Positions 15,710 through 23,814 of a stretch of 46,724 bases of DNA are shown here, piece by piece; positions within the stretch are counted from its first letter, which is position 1; each line of letters begins with the position of its first letter. The notes under the pieces were generated by a model. It worked only from the letters and a program-made list of their open reading frames with translations, did no database searches and was not told the origin of the DNA. The position numbers were made by a program, and so were the translations under genes. The stretch spans positions 1 through 46,724 of the forward strand of contig JAZOCA010000110.1 of assembly GCA_045596285.1 (NCBI GenBank), given 5' to 3'. The stretch comes from HGM11416 sp045596285 (GTDB lineage Bacteria > Bacillota > Clostridia > Christensenellales > Borkfalkiaceae).

Positions 15710-16720
15710 ATGCAAGAAAAAAAGGGTATCTATCCACTTACAAGTGAAGAAATTCATTGCCTTAAATCTTTTATGCATCCCATTTGGCAGGAAACTTATT
15801 GCTTTTTGCCCAAGGAACAAGTGGATTTATTGTTGAATAAGTATTTTAATCAAGATAGCATTGAAAAATATTTGGCGTTAGGTTATGAATATTATAATTT
15901 GTTCGGCGTGGGCGTTTTGGTTATTAAAGAGAATGAAAATGACGTCTATATAGATAAACTTTATCTTACTAAGCAGGCGCGTGGAAAAAATTATCCCCAA
16001 AAGGCGTTTGAGTTTTTGGCTTCTCGCGGTAAGAATTTAACTCTTAACGTCAACCGTGAAAATAAGCGTGCGGTTAGTTGCTATTTAAAAAACGGATTTA
16101 AAATAATAAAGGAAGAAAATATAGACCTTGGCAACGGTCTTGTTAATTGCGATTACGTTATGCAAAAAAATTGTAAAAGTAAAAAATTGATTATAAGAAA
16201 ATGTGCAAGCGCAGATATAAACGCCCTTTGCGATTTTTACGGCGAAGTGGTGGATTATCTTTATCAAACAGTTAACTATCCACGTTGGACTAAAGGCGTT
16301 TATCCTTGCCGTGAAAGTATTACACAGGCGGTTTTAGCAGGTGATCAGTACGGCGCGTTTTTAGGGGATAATCTGGCTGGCGCATTTGTTTTTAATACCG
16401 ATACCGCCGGCGATTATTCGGTTGGGGAATGGTCCGCTTGCTTAAAGGACGGTCAGTTTGCCGTTTTACATACTCTTGCAACCCATCAAAATTATTACGG
16501 TAGGGGAATTGCAAAACAGATGGTACGTTACTGTTTAAACAGCGCAAAAGAGCAAGGGTATAAGGCGGTTAGGTTAGACGTTGTTCCCGATAACTTTCCT
16601 GCCATAAAGTTGTATTCCTCTTTTGGGTTTTCGTTTGCGGGCGAAAAAGACTTAAAGCGTGGGTTTAAGCATATACCTACTTTTTGTTTATACGAGTATA
16701 ATTTCGGAGAAGATAAATGA
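15710..16720 (+). CDS. Tandem GNAT-family N-acetyltransferase
   Basis: The 336-residue protein holds two GNAT folds. The first (residues about 10-150) has VYIDKLYLTKQARGKNYPQKAFEFL, a degenerate acetyl-CoA loop, followed by NRENKRAVSCYLKNGF. The second (about 160-330) has AVLHTLATHQNYYGRGIAKQMV, a good R/Q-x2-G-x-G/A loop, then LDVVPDNFPAIKLYSSFGF. The second half is therefore probably the active one. AAGGAGA precedes the ATG. The stop overlaps the start of the next gene (ATGA), so the two are translationally coupled. The substrate is unknown. Confidence 0.85.
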   Translation: MQEKKGIYPLTSEEIHCLKSFMHPIWQETYCFLPKEQVDLLLNKYFNQDSIEKYLALGYEYYNLFGVGVLVIKENENDVYIDKLYLTKQARGKNYPQKAFEFLASRGKNLTLNVNRENKRAVSCYLKNGFKIIKEENIDLGNGLVNCDYVMQKNCKSKKLIIRKCASADINALCDFYGEVVDYLYQTVNYPRWTKGVYPCRESITQAVLAGDQYGAFLGDNLAGAFVFNTDTAGDYSVGEWSACLKDGQFAVLHTLATHQNYYGRGIAKQMVRYCLNSAKEQGYKAVRLDVVPDNFPAIKLYSSFGFSFAGEKDLKRGFKHIPTFCLYEYNFGEDK

Positions 16721-17577
16721 TTGAAGAAAAAGATTTAATAACCGCTTATAAAAAACAGCTTAAAACGAGCGTAGATTTTATTTGTAAAATTGAAAAATAC
16801 GAAAAGATCGCCAAAAAATTCGACGAGGTTAAAGCAGTTCTTTCAAGTTTGTTAGAAATGGCGGGCGGAAAAGTTTCTACTGTAGTAGAAGATTATTTAA
16901 ACGCTGAGCGCGACCTTTTTATTCCGCCCAACGTCAATTTGTGTGAGCCGTATAAAAGTTCGCTAATTCAGGGTTTTGAGAAGCTTAATCAACTATATGA
17001 ACGCAAAATAGAATTAGGCTGGAAAAACGAAGAAAGAAAATGGATAGATACTATTTTAACGCTTTGCCCAACGCGCGAAATGGAAAGAAATATAAAGAAA
17101 AAGTTCGGCAAGAAAGAAGGTGAAAGAATTATATTTCAGGCAAAGAAAGAAATTTGTTCTTACGAAAAAGAAATAAACGTTACGGTGTTTACAGAAGAAT
17201 ATTTAAAATGGCAAAAAGAAAGAAATCGTTTAGATGAAATGTTAGTTCTTTTTGCAAAAACACCCATTGTATTAACTGCCGAAAATAACGTAAACGAAGA
17301 AAGCGTAGAGTTTGTAAATTACGATGGCGAATCTTTGATCTTTAACAAAACCGCGCAAATAGATCTTAATGGCGAAAGGTATATTTCGCTTAGTCTTGAC
17401 GTGGAAAAAGATGGGAGTAAAGAGCGCGAATATTATCTTTATAAGGTGCAAAAAAACACTAACGGTTACTATTTTTTAATGGAAGAAAACGACGATATTA
17501 TAGACGAAATTTTTGCCAAAGAAGAACGACTTACTACGGACTTTTTGATTGAATATAACAAAAATAAAAAAGCGTAA
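16717..17577 (+). CDS. Coiled-coil protein with a C-terminal DUF1292-like region
   Basis: The 286-residue protein has a charged, mostly helical N-terminal part (residues 1-190, rich in Lys and Glu). It then has a beta-rich tail, ERYISLSLDVEKDGSKEREYY and YYFLMEENDDIIDEIF, which resembles the DUF1292 pattern. I do not recognise the N-terminal part. No signal peptide or membrane segment is present. Its ATG overlaps the TGA of the GNAT gene by four bases, so the two genes form an operon and their products may act together, which is inference. Confidence 0.75.
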   Translation: MIEEKDLITAYKKQLKTSVDFICKIEKYEKIAKKFDEVKAVLSSLLEMAGGKVSTVVEDYLNAERDLFIPPNVNLCEPYKSSLIQGFEKLNQLYERKIELGWKNEERKWIDTILTLCPTREMERNIKKKFGKKEGERIIFQAKKEICSYEKEINVTVFTEEYLKWQKERNRLDEMLVLFAKTPIVLTAENNVNEESVEFVNYDGESLIFNKTAQIDLNGERYISLSLDVEKDGSKEREYYLYKVQKNTNGYYFLMEENDDIIDEIFAKEERLTTDFLIEYNKNKKA

Positions 17578-17596
17578 ACATAAATACTAAATATGT

Positions 17597-17612
17597 GATA
17601 ATCGCGCTATAG
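17597..17612 (+). repeat. Dispersed intergenic element, copy 3
   Basis: Core GATAATCGCGCTATAG, followed by CCCCACTTTTT. It lies 20 bp after a stop codon and before the terminator. Confidence 0.85.
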
Positions 17613-17639
17613 CCCCACTTTTTAACTAAACAATAATAA

Positions 17640-17685
17640 AAAACGCTTACTTATAGTAGTTTTCTCTACTATAAAGAAGCGTTTT
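17640..17685. terminator. Bidirectional terminator between convergent genes
   Basis: AAAACGCTT (17640-17648) pairs with AAGCGTTTT (17677-17685), and inside it TTATAGTAG pairs with CTACTATAA. A and T runs flank both sides. Confidence 0.88.
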
Positions 17686-17722
17686 ATTTGTTAGTTGATT
17701 ATTAACTGCAGAAATATAGTTT

Positions 17723-18346
17723 TTATTTTGTGGGGATGTAAAAATACTGTTCTGGGCCGGTGTCTTTCATAAGTGTTTTCTTGTTTTTAAATTTAGTTGC
17801 AAGAAGTATTAAAACGTAAAGGTCACCGCTACATCCGCCAAAATGGTATCCAAATAAAAATGCAGTAACTAAGTAATATATAGGGCTAATATTGTATAGC
17901 ACGATAAGAAGTGGAATAAATATTAGTGTGAAAAGTGCAAACGGTGATATTACCGCAATTAAAGCGGTTTTTCTATACGTGTAAACGTGCGGAACTCCGC
18001 AAAAAGCGCAACTCCAACTTAAGCCAAAGGTAAGTTTTTCGCCCGTTAATAATTTGTATGCAACTCCGTGCGTTAATTCGTGCGTCGCGATGTACGCAAT
18101 CATTGCTACAAACAAAACGAGAAGTGGCAAGAAGAGTTGAAGGGGATCTGCGGTTATTTTTTCAAATGAAAAATCACTTTTTAAGCGCAAAAACAGAATT
18201 GCGAAAGTTAGCACTATCGCGCAAATTAAAAGAGCAATTAAATTGAATATGATTCCAAATTTTGCATCTTTAGCATTGATGTAAAGTACCTGTTTATAGT
18301 TTAAAGGTAATTCTTTTTCATAATTTTGTTCTTTTGTGCGGTTCAT
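17723..18346 (-). CDS. DUF3267-family membrane protein with a zinc-peptidase motif
   Basis: The 207-residue protein has about five membrane segments and the metal-binding motif H89-E-L-T-H93 (HExxH) inside a hydrophobic stretch. This is typical of the DUF3267 family of putative membrane zinc peptidases. Further conserved marks are GLSWSCAFCGVPHVY and FHFGGCSGD-like YHFGGCSGDLYVL. Proteolytic activity is plausible but not shown. AGGAT lies a few bases before the ATG. It follows glgB on the same strand after 54 nt and may be co-transcribed with it. Confidence 0.82.
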   Translation of the reverse strand: MNRTKEQNYEKELPLNYKQVLYINAKDAKFGIIFNLIALLICAIVLTFAILFLRLKSDFSFEKITADPLQLFLPLLVLFVAMIAYIATHELTHGVAYKLLTGEKLTFGLSWSCAFCGVPHVYTYRKTALIAVISPFALFTLIFIPLLIVLYNISPIYYLVTAFLFGYHFGGCSGDLYVLILLATKFKNKKTLMKDTGPEQYFYIPTK

Positions 18347-18400
18347 TTTATCCTTATATAAAAGTGTGGTTAAAACTTAATAGAAGTTGTTTGATATTAA

Positions 18401-20395
18401 TTATTTGTTTTTTGTTTTTTTAACAAGGCAGATTGCCGTGCGGGTTGGTAAGTAAATAGGCAGTACGTACTCGCCTTTTTCGTTCTTTATTGCTTCGTAT
18501 TCTACCGCGTGTGCAACGCGCCCGTAACCGCCGTAACACCAGTCGTCTGAAGAAAGGGCAACTTTGTAAACGCCTTTATCTTTTACTTTAATAACGTATC
18601 CTTCGTAAGAGTTCGTGGGACTAAAATTAAATAGGAAAGTAATTCCACCGCGCTTAAAAAGAATAACTTGTTTATCGCCGTCTACGTAAAAAGATTCGGG
18701 TGCTTTAGCAAAAACTTTGCGTTTTTTACATAATGCAATCATATCTTTATCGAAGTCTGCAAGATAGTGGTATTTAAGATTTTTATCGTCTACTAAATGC
18801 CATTGACGGCGACAGTAGAAATAACTCCATCCGTTGCCTTCGCGGGGGAAATCTATCCATTCGGGGTGGCCGAATTCATTTCCCATAAAGTTCAAATATC
18901 CTTCTCCACCTGCACTTAACGAAATCATACGTATAAGTTTGTGTAGGGCAATACCGCGCGCAATAATATCGCTATTGCTGTTTTTATCCATTGCGGTATA
19001 CATTTCTTTATCACATAAGCGGAAAATTATGGTTTTATCGCCAACAAGCGCTTGGTCGTGTGATTCACAATAACCTATATATTTTTCGCCCGGACGGCGA
19101 GAAGTAAGTTCGTGCCAAATTTGCCAAACGTTCCAAAATTCATCCGGTTGATCTTTTATAAGTTTAATCCATAAATCGGGCTCGCCCATAGCAAGCCTGT
19201 AATCAAAGCCGATTCCACCTTCTTTAATGGGCAGGCACATGCCCGGCATTGCAGACATATCTTCCGCTATGGTTATTGCATTTGGGTTTACTTCGCGAAT
19301 TAACTCGTTTGCAAGTTGTAAATAGGTTATTGCTTCGGTGTCTGTATTTAAAGAAAAATACTTACTGTAATCGGTAAACGCCGTGCCCAAGCCGTGATCG
19401 TGGTAAATCATTGAAGTAACACCGTCGAATCTAAACCCGTCGAAACGGAAGTTCGTAAGCCAGTATTTAAGGTTAGATAATAGGAAGTGCAAAACTTCAG
19501 GCTTTGCGTAGTTAAAAAGTTTAGTGCCCCAAGCAGGGTGGTCGCCCCTTGCCCCTTCGTGGAAGAACTGATAAGAAGTTCCGTCAAATTCGTTAATGCC
19601 TTCGGCCGTGTTTTTTACTGCGTGAGAATGAACCACGTCTAAAAGCACGGCTATACCTAAAGCGTGGGCTTTATCTATAAGTTCTTTTAGTTCGTTTTCG
19701 TTGCCGTATTTTGAAGAGGGAGCAAAAAAATTAGAAACTTGGTAGCCAAACGAGCCGTAGTAGGGGTGTTCCATTATCGCCATAATTTGTATTACGTTAT
19801 AGCCCGCCTTTTTTATTCTTGGCAAAACGCAGTCTGCAAATTCTTTATAAGACGCGACCTTTTGTTCTTCGGTAGCCATCCCTATATGACATTCGTATAT
19901 AAATAGATTTTTCTTTGGTTTGAAGTGATTTCTTCTCCATTTATATTCGGGAAGATCAACTATAACGCCACACCAGCTATAATCGGTGGGATTTTGTTCT
20001 ACACGGCGAATATATAGCGGAATTCTATCTAGAAGTTTGCCTTCGTGCTTTATAATGGCTTTAACGTGGCAACCGTTATAAAGCGTTTCTCTTCCGTCAA
20101 TATAAATCTCCCAAACGCCGTTACCAACCTTTTTCAAGGGCAATTCACACCATTGCCAGTTATTAAAATCGCCCGTTAAATATACTTCTTCCGCAGCGGG
20201 CGCCCATTCGCGGTAAAACCACCCCTTTTCGGTTTTGTGAAAGCCAAAATATTCGTGGGCGTTTGCAAAGTCGTTTAAACTTTTTGCACTGCTTAAAATC
20301 GCGCCTTTCGCAGAGTAATAGTTATGCATTCTTTTTTCTACGTCTTCTTTATAAGGCAGTAGTAAAGGATCTCGCTTAAAAATCTTATATTCCAT
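18401..20395 (-). CDS. glgB: 1,4-alpha-glucan branching enzyme, eukaryote-type (GH13 subfamily 8-like)
   Basis: The 664-residue enzyme cuts alpha-1,4-glucan chains and re-attaches them by alpha-1,6 bonds in glycogen synthesis. A CBM48-type beta-sandwich lies at residues about 55-145 (YFGFHKTEKGWFYREWAPAA), followed by the GH13 barrel. The catalytic residues are visible: nucleophile D324 (FDGFRFDGVTSM), acid/base E378 (ITIAEDMS) and D447 (CESHDQALVGDK). A C-terminal beta domain ends the protein. The block MEHPYYGSFGYQVSNFF and the segment GGEGYLNFMGNEFGHPEW resemble animal and fungal branching enzymes far more than the usual bacterial GlgB. No other glycogen gene lies nearby. It has a consensus promoter on the minus strand. 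Confidence 0.95.
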   Translation of the reverse strand: MEYKIFKRDPLLLPYKEDVEKRMHNYYSAKGAILSSAKSLNDFANAHEYFGFHKTEKGWFYREWAPAAEEVYLTGDFNNWQWCELPLKKVGNGVWEIYIDGRETLYNGCHVKAIIKHEGKLLDRIPLYIRRVEQNPTDYSWCGVIVDLPEYKWRRNHFKPKKNLFIYECHIGMATEEQKVASYKEFADCVLPRIKKAGYNVIQIMAIMEHPYYGSFGYQVSNFFAPSSKYGNENELKELIDKAHALGIAVLLDVVHSHAVKNTAEGINEFDGTSYQFFHEGARGDHPAWGTKLFNYAKPEVLHFLLSNLKYWLTNFRFDGFRFDGVTSMIYHDHGLGTAFTDYSKYFSLNTDTEAITYLQLANELIREVNPNAITIAEDMSAMPGMCLPIKEGGIGFDYRLAMGEPDLWIKLIKDQPDEFWNVWQIWHELTSRRPGEKYIGYCESHDQALVGDKTIIFRLCDKEMYTAMDKNSNSDIIARGIALHKLIRMISLSAGGEGYLNFMGNEFGHPEWIDFPREGNGWSYFYCRRQWHLVDDKNLKYHYLADFDKDMIALCKKRKVFAKAPESFYVDGDKQVILFKRGGITFLFNFSPTNSYEGYVIKVKDKGVYKVALSSDDWCYGGYGRVAHAVEYEAIKNEKGEYVLPIYLPTRTAICLVKKTKNK

Positions 20396-20425
20396 GTTTC
20401 CCTCTTGTAATTTTGTTACTATATA

Positions 20426-20454
20426 ATTATATACCCCTTTTTAGATTATGTCAA
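20426..20454 (-). promoter_or_regulatory. Promoter of glgB
   Basis: On the minus strand TTGACA (20454-20449) and TATAAT (20431-20426) are a perfect consensus with a 17-base spacer. Confidence 0.9.
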
Positions 20455-20510
20455 TATAAAAGGGCAAAAAAGTTTTTTGCAAATTTTGCCGTTATAATTG
20501 CATAATATAA

Positions 20511-20546
20511 AAAAGTGGCGCTATAACACGGTTATCGCCACATTTT
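20511..20546 (-). repeat. Dispersed intergenic element, copy 4 (hairpin form)
   Basis: Read on the minus strand the core is GATAACCGTGTTATAG (20536-20521), flanked by GTGGC and GCCAC arms that make a hairpin. It lies just behind the stop of the MORN gene and may act as its terminator. Confidence 0.85.
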
Positions 20547-20558
20547 ATACTTTAATTA

Positions 20559-21002
20559 TTATTTATTACGACCAAAAAGTTTAGCAAATAATCCCACTTT
20601 CTTATCGTTTTTATATTGTAACTTTTGTTCTTTTCCGTTTGCCCAGTAGTAAGTTCCGTCGCCGTTTTTTTGATTGTTTTCCCAAAGTCCAACGTAAATA
20701 TCGCCAGAGGGAAAATACCAAATTCCCTTTCCGTGAAGATTGCCGTTTATAAATTGACCTTCATAGCGGTTTCCGTCTGCCCAGTAGTATACACCTTGCC
20801 CGTTATATAAATCGTTTTTAAATTCTCCTTCGTATTTGCTTCCGTCTGCGCAGTAATAAACGCCGTTACCCTCAAACAGTCCGCCTTTAAAATCGCCAAC
20901 GTATTGCGCTCCGTTAGAAAAATATCTTATCCCTTTTCCGTGTGGCAATCCGTTAAGGGTTTCCCCTTCGTATTTGCCGTTTTCGTAGTACAAAGTTTCC
21001 AT
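20559..21002 (-). CDS. MORN-repeat protein
   Basis: The 147-residue protein is built of five consecutive MORN repeats of about 23 residues: YEGETLNGLPHGKGIRYFSNG, then units starting YVGDFKGG, YEGEFKND, YEGQFING and YVGLWENN. A basic tail follows (KKVGLFAKLFGRNK). MORN repeats form extended beta-hairpin stacks used for membrane or protein contact; no catalytic domain is attached. I chose the ATG at 21002 (METLYYENG), because TGGAGA sits 5-6 nt before it, rather than the ATG at 21014, which has no ribosome binding site. It is monocistronic with its own promoter. Confidence 0.88.
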   Translation of the reverse strand: METLYYENGKYEGETLNGLPHGKGIRYFSNGAQYVGDFKGGLFEGNGVYYCADGSKYEGEFKNDLYNGQGVYYWADGNRYEGQFINGNLHGKGIWYFPSGDIYVGLWENNQKNGDGTYYWANGKEQKLQYKNDKKVGLFAKLFGRNK

Positions 21003-21031
21003 AAAAATCTCCATAAATCAATCTTATAAAC

Positions 21032-21060
21032 AGTTTAGTCTATTTTAAAAATTTTGTCAA
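21032..21060 (-). promoter_or_regulatory. Promoter of the MORN gene
   Basis: On the minus strand TTGACA (21060-21055) and TAAACT (21037-21032) are separated by 17 bases. Confidence 0.8.
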
Positions 21061-21149
21061 GTGTTTTGTTATAATATAATAAAGGGGATAATAAAGCCAC
21101 TATCAAAAACTGATAGCGCGAAAAGGTCGTTTAGGTTTAAAGCAAAAAT

Positions 21150-21184
21150 AAAAGTGGCGATAATCGTCTTATATCGCCACTTTT
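21150..21184. repeat. Dispersed intergenic element, copy 5 (perfect palindrome)
   Basis: AAAAGTGGCGATA (21150-21162) is perfectly complementary to TATCGCCACTTTT (21172-21184) around a 9-nt loop. The core is GATAATCGTCTTATAT (21159-21174). It lies 7 bp behind the stop of the LiaF-like gene and has T-runs on both strands, so it can act as a terminator. Confidence 0.9.
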
Positions 21185-21190
21185 TATATT

Positions 21191-21934
21191 TTAATCGCAG
21201 ATTTCATCTTCTTCTACTTCAACCGAAATAAATTCTACGTTGCCTAAGTTGTTTTCACCCTTTATAGTTATGTGCTTTTGATTTGCGACGTATTCTTTGG
21301 GTTTAAATGACTTAACGTGTGCAAGCGAATTGTCTATTTCGCAGTCTACTGCCCAGTTTTCGGGGATGTAAAAGATTACTTTTCCTAAATTGTTATCTAA
21401 ATTTATAACGCCTTGTCCGTCGTAAAGTTTTGTGTTGGTAAAGTAAATTTCCGCCTTGCCCATGTTTACTTCAATGTCTTTGTCTACTTTGGTAGAACAA
21501 TCTATATAGTAAACGCTGTTTTCTTGAGTTACTTCCTTGAATTTTTTCTTCGCTTCTTTCCCCGTGAAAACGTATTCTTTTCCATCCTTTTTGTAGGTAA
21601 AAGTAAATTTGCTAAATATTAACGAAAAACCAGCAGTAAGTAAGATTGCTATAAGTAAAAATGTCCAAGTAGAAGCGATTTCGCCGTTTGGTTTATTAAG
21701 TAGATATATGGCTATCTCTTTTTCGAATATCATTATAATAAAGATTAATGGGAAGAATAAAACGGTAAAGTTTTTTCGCACCATTTGGTCTATTATAAAA
21801 ATAATTAAGGCGATTGCTAAAATAATTTTCCAAACCGAAATGCTTTCCGGTAAGCCAAAATTTACGCCAAGCGCGTTAAGCGCTAAAATTATTGCAGAAA
21901 GTATAAATAAAATTCCCCACGTTACGTTTTTCAT
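21191..21934 (-). CDS. LiaF-like membrane protein
   Basis: The 247-residue protein has four membrane segments in residues 1-110 (the first is WGILFILSAIILALNALGV, the last FLLIAILLTAGFSLIF). A cytoplasmic or surface beta-helical part follows (residues 135-240), with repeated short strands such as DKDIEVNMGKAEIYF and NNLGNVEFISVEVEE. This two-part layout is that of LiaF/YvqF-like proteins, which sense or damp envelope stress signalling. It ends with an acidic tail. It lies 46 nt downstream of a LytTR regulator on the same strand, and the two probably form one operon. Confidence 0.78.
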   Translation of the reverse strand: MKNVTWGILFILSAIILALNALGVNFGLPESISVWKIILAIALIIFIIDQMVRKNFTVLFFPLIFIIMIFEKEIAIYLLNKPNGEIASTWTFLLIAILLTAGFSLIFSKFTFTYKKDGKEYVFTGKEAKKKFKEVTQENSVYYIDCSTKVDKDIEVNMGKAEIYFTNTKLYDGQGVINLDNNLGKVIFYIPENWAVDCEIDNSLAHVKSFKPKEYVANQKHITIKGENNLGNVEFISVEVEEDEICD

Positions 21935-21980
21935 AATCTATGCTCCTTTGGTTAATATTTTTTGTATACGTTGGCAGTTT

Positions 21981-22439
21981 TTATAGCCCACGAAGGCTAT
22001 ATACGCGTTCTTTTAGGTATTTATAGTAAGAGCGGGAAGCGTAAGCTACTTTGTCGCTTGAAGCAAAAGTTATTTTGCTTGGCCCGGTTAGATTGTGCGA
22101 TATAGAAGAAATTTGTAAGGCGTTTATTATGCAGGATTTGCTTGCCCTTAAAAAATAAGGCGGTAAACTCTGTTCAAGCGCGCCAAGCGTTTTTTCTGAT
22201 GTGGTAAAAATTCTATCTTTGGTATGGGCGAAAATTTTACCTTGCGACGGTTCGAAAAATAAAATCTTTTTATATGGCACGTAGAATTCCGTTTCTCCTA
22301 TGAACAAAACCTTTTCCGCATCTTCGTTAATTAAATATTCTATGATGTTTTCTATTCGTTTCACCTTTTCCGTTCGAGATTTACACCGTATAACGATTTC
22401 TTCGCTTTCGTTTGGCGAAACTTCTACTTTAAGTTTCAT
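21981..22439 (-). CDS. LytTR-family DNA-binding regulator
   Basis: The 152-residue protein has a LytTR DNA-binding domain at residues about 45-145: IGETEFYVPYKKILFFEPSQGK, then TLGALEQSLPPYFLRASKSCIIN, then SRSYYKYLKERV. The N-terminal 45 residues are not a receiver domain, so it is a short stand-alone regulator and not a two-component response regulator. It is the first gene of a pair with the LiaF-like membrane protein. In other Firmicutes such LytTR plus membrane protein pairs act as a regulator and its membrane inhibitor; applying that here is inference. Confidence 0.87.
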   Translation of the reverse strand: MKLKVEVSPNESEEIVIRCKSRTEKVKRIENIIEYLINEDAEKVLFIGETEFYVPYKKILFFEPSQGKIFAHTKDRIFTTSEKTLGALEQSLPPYFLRASKSCIINALQISSISHNLTGPSKITFASSDKVAYASRSYYKYLKERVYSLRGL

Positions 22440-22467
22440 TTGTGAATTCCTTTTTTTTGTTGGTTGA

Positions 22468-22496
22468 AGTATAACACTTAATAGCGGTTTTGTAAA
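22468..22496 (-). promoter_or_regulatory. Promoter of the LytTR-LiaF-like operon
   Basis: On the minus strand TTTACA (22496-22491) and TATACT (22473-22468) are separated by 17 bases. Confidence 0.75.
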
Positions 22497-22636
22497 GAGA
22501 TATTTGATAAAAAGTGTGTATTTAGGGCTAAAAGGTAAATTTTCTATGCTAATTATAACGTAATGCTTTTCACAAAATCCGATTGAAAAGATATATTTAT
22601 TATCTAAAAATTAATCGTTTATAGTGGTGCAGCATA

Positions 22637-22664
22637 AAATAAAAGCGCGAAAAGGTCTCGCGCT
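22637..22664 (-). terminator. Intrinsic terminator of the MinD-like gene
   Basis: AGCGCGA (22644-22650) and TCGCGCT (22658-22664) form a 7-bp stem; read on the minus strand it is followed by TTTATTTTA. Confidence 0.82.
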
Positions 22665-22670
22665 AAAATA

Positions 22671-23486
22671 TTATTTAATTTTTTTCTTTATTACCTGAAG
22701 AGCGCTTGTGAAATACTGTTTATATGAAAATTTAACCTTGCTTATAATTTCACCGGATAAAATAATCCTTTCGTCGCGCTTGTTATAGGGGATTTTTGCC
22801 AAAACGTCGGTAGAGTGAAGATTGCAATAATCGGTTAACTTATCGTAATGGGTTAACAATTTATTGATTATTACGCCATAGGGCTTTGCGGTGAGTTTGC
22901 AAAGGCGAATAATAGCTTTAAATTGCTCGAAGTCAAAACTGCTACCTTCGGTTACGATTACGCAGTAATCGCACAGTTTTAGTGCGGTAATAAATTGTGG
23001 GGTTGTGCTTTCGGGCATGTCTAAAATAGCGTTTTCGCCTTGTAAATAATCAACGGCACATTCTGAAGCGGCGCTTAAATTTTCTTCACGTGTGTTAAGC
23101 GAAAGAACTTTTATCTTTTCGTATTTTTCAACAAAAATTTCACCTATTTGTTCTTCCTTTCCATTAAGTAGTTGCTTTTCGCATGAAAGAGTGCATTTAC
23201 CGCTTGGGCAACCCTTGCAAAATAAAGAGATATCTTCTTCGGTTTTTAGGTAGCATTTTTTAGCGCAGGCATTAGCGCATTTATCGCAATTTCCGCAAAG
23301 GCTCTCGGTTAAATTTTCGGTATGCCAAACGGCTTTTAGCGTATCTATTTTTTCCCCTTTAAATAGGGTAGAGCCAAAAGCGGGAAGGTTAAGATCTATA
23401 TAATTAATAGAGCAAGAGTGGGCAAAGTTCGTTGCGATAAAAGTTGCGCCCGATCCCTTAGAAGTTGATACTACTGCTATTTTCAT
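22671..23486 (-). CDS. MinD/ParA-like ATPase with inserted ferredoxin domain and altered P-loop
   Basis: The 271-residue protein has the fold order of COG1149 MinD-type ATPases with a ferredoxin insertion. The Walker A region is SKGSGATF (K10-G-S-G-A-T15). The signature lysine is kept, but the usual GKT lysine is replaced by alanine and one residue is missing. CpaE/TadZ proteins show a similar GAT variant. The insert has C64, C67, C70, C74 and C90, C93, C98, C102, spacing fit for two [4Fe-4S] clusters. The role may be Fe-S carrier or scaffold with weak ATPase activity; this is inference. I chose ATG 23486, with AGGTG 6 nt upstream. It is monocistronic. Confidence 0.8.
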   Translation of the reverse strand: MKIAVVSTSKGSGATFIATNFAHSCSINYIDLNLPAFGSTLFKGEKIDTLKAVWHTENLTESLCGNCDKCANACAKKCYLKTEEDISLFCKGCPSGKCTLSCEKQLLNGKEEQIGEIFVEKYEKIKVLSLNTREENLSAASECAVDYLQGENAILDMPESTTPQFITALKLCDYCVIVTEGSSFDFEQFKAIIRLCKLTAKPYGVIINKLLTHYDKLTDYCNLHSTDVLAKIPYNKRDERIILSGEIISKVKFSYKQYFTSALQVIKKKIK

Positions 23487-23520
23487 TCGTTGCACCTAAG
23501 TTTAAAAGCATATTTATTTC

Positions 23521-23550
23521 ATTATATCATTATAGGGGGCAAAAAGTCAA
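23521..23550 (-). promoter_or_regulatory. Promoter of the MinD-like gene
   Basis: On the minus strand TTGACT (23550-23545) and TATAAT (23526-23521) are separated by 18 bases. Confidence 0.75.
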
Positions 23551-23776
23551 AAGTTTTTTAAATAATTATTAAATTATTTATCTTGCTCACCTTTTTAAAA
23601 AGAATCGAACTTGCCGATAATCGACTTATAGAGTGGTTTTTGATAAAAAAAGGGGGGTGTTAGTTTAAATTTTGCTTCCATTATCCCGCGTGATTATTTC
23701 GGTTTTTGCCTTGGAGTTTATTTCTTTTGTTAATTAAGGGGTATTTGCGCTGTTGCTTGTAATGTTTTTAATTATT
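23551..23776. other. Gene-free stretch
   Basis: No coding sequence is visible. Apart from one dispersed element (23616-23631) and a run of seven G residues near 23652, I see only AT-rich sequence up to the terminator behind mscL. Confidence 0.5.
23616..23631 (+). repeat. Dispersed intergenic element, copy 6
   Basis: Core GATAATCGACTTATAG, identical to copy 1, followed by AGTGGTTTTTGA. Confidence 0.85.
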
Positions 23777-23806
23777 AAAAAAGCCCAACGGGGAGGTCGG
23801 GCTTTT
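23777..23806 (-). terminator. Intrinsic terminator behind mscL
   Basis: Read on the minus strand, AAAAGCCC (23806-23799) pairs with GGGCTTTTTT (23786-23777), ending in a T-run. Confidence 0.85.
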
Positions 23807-23814
23807 AAGGTAGA

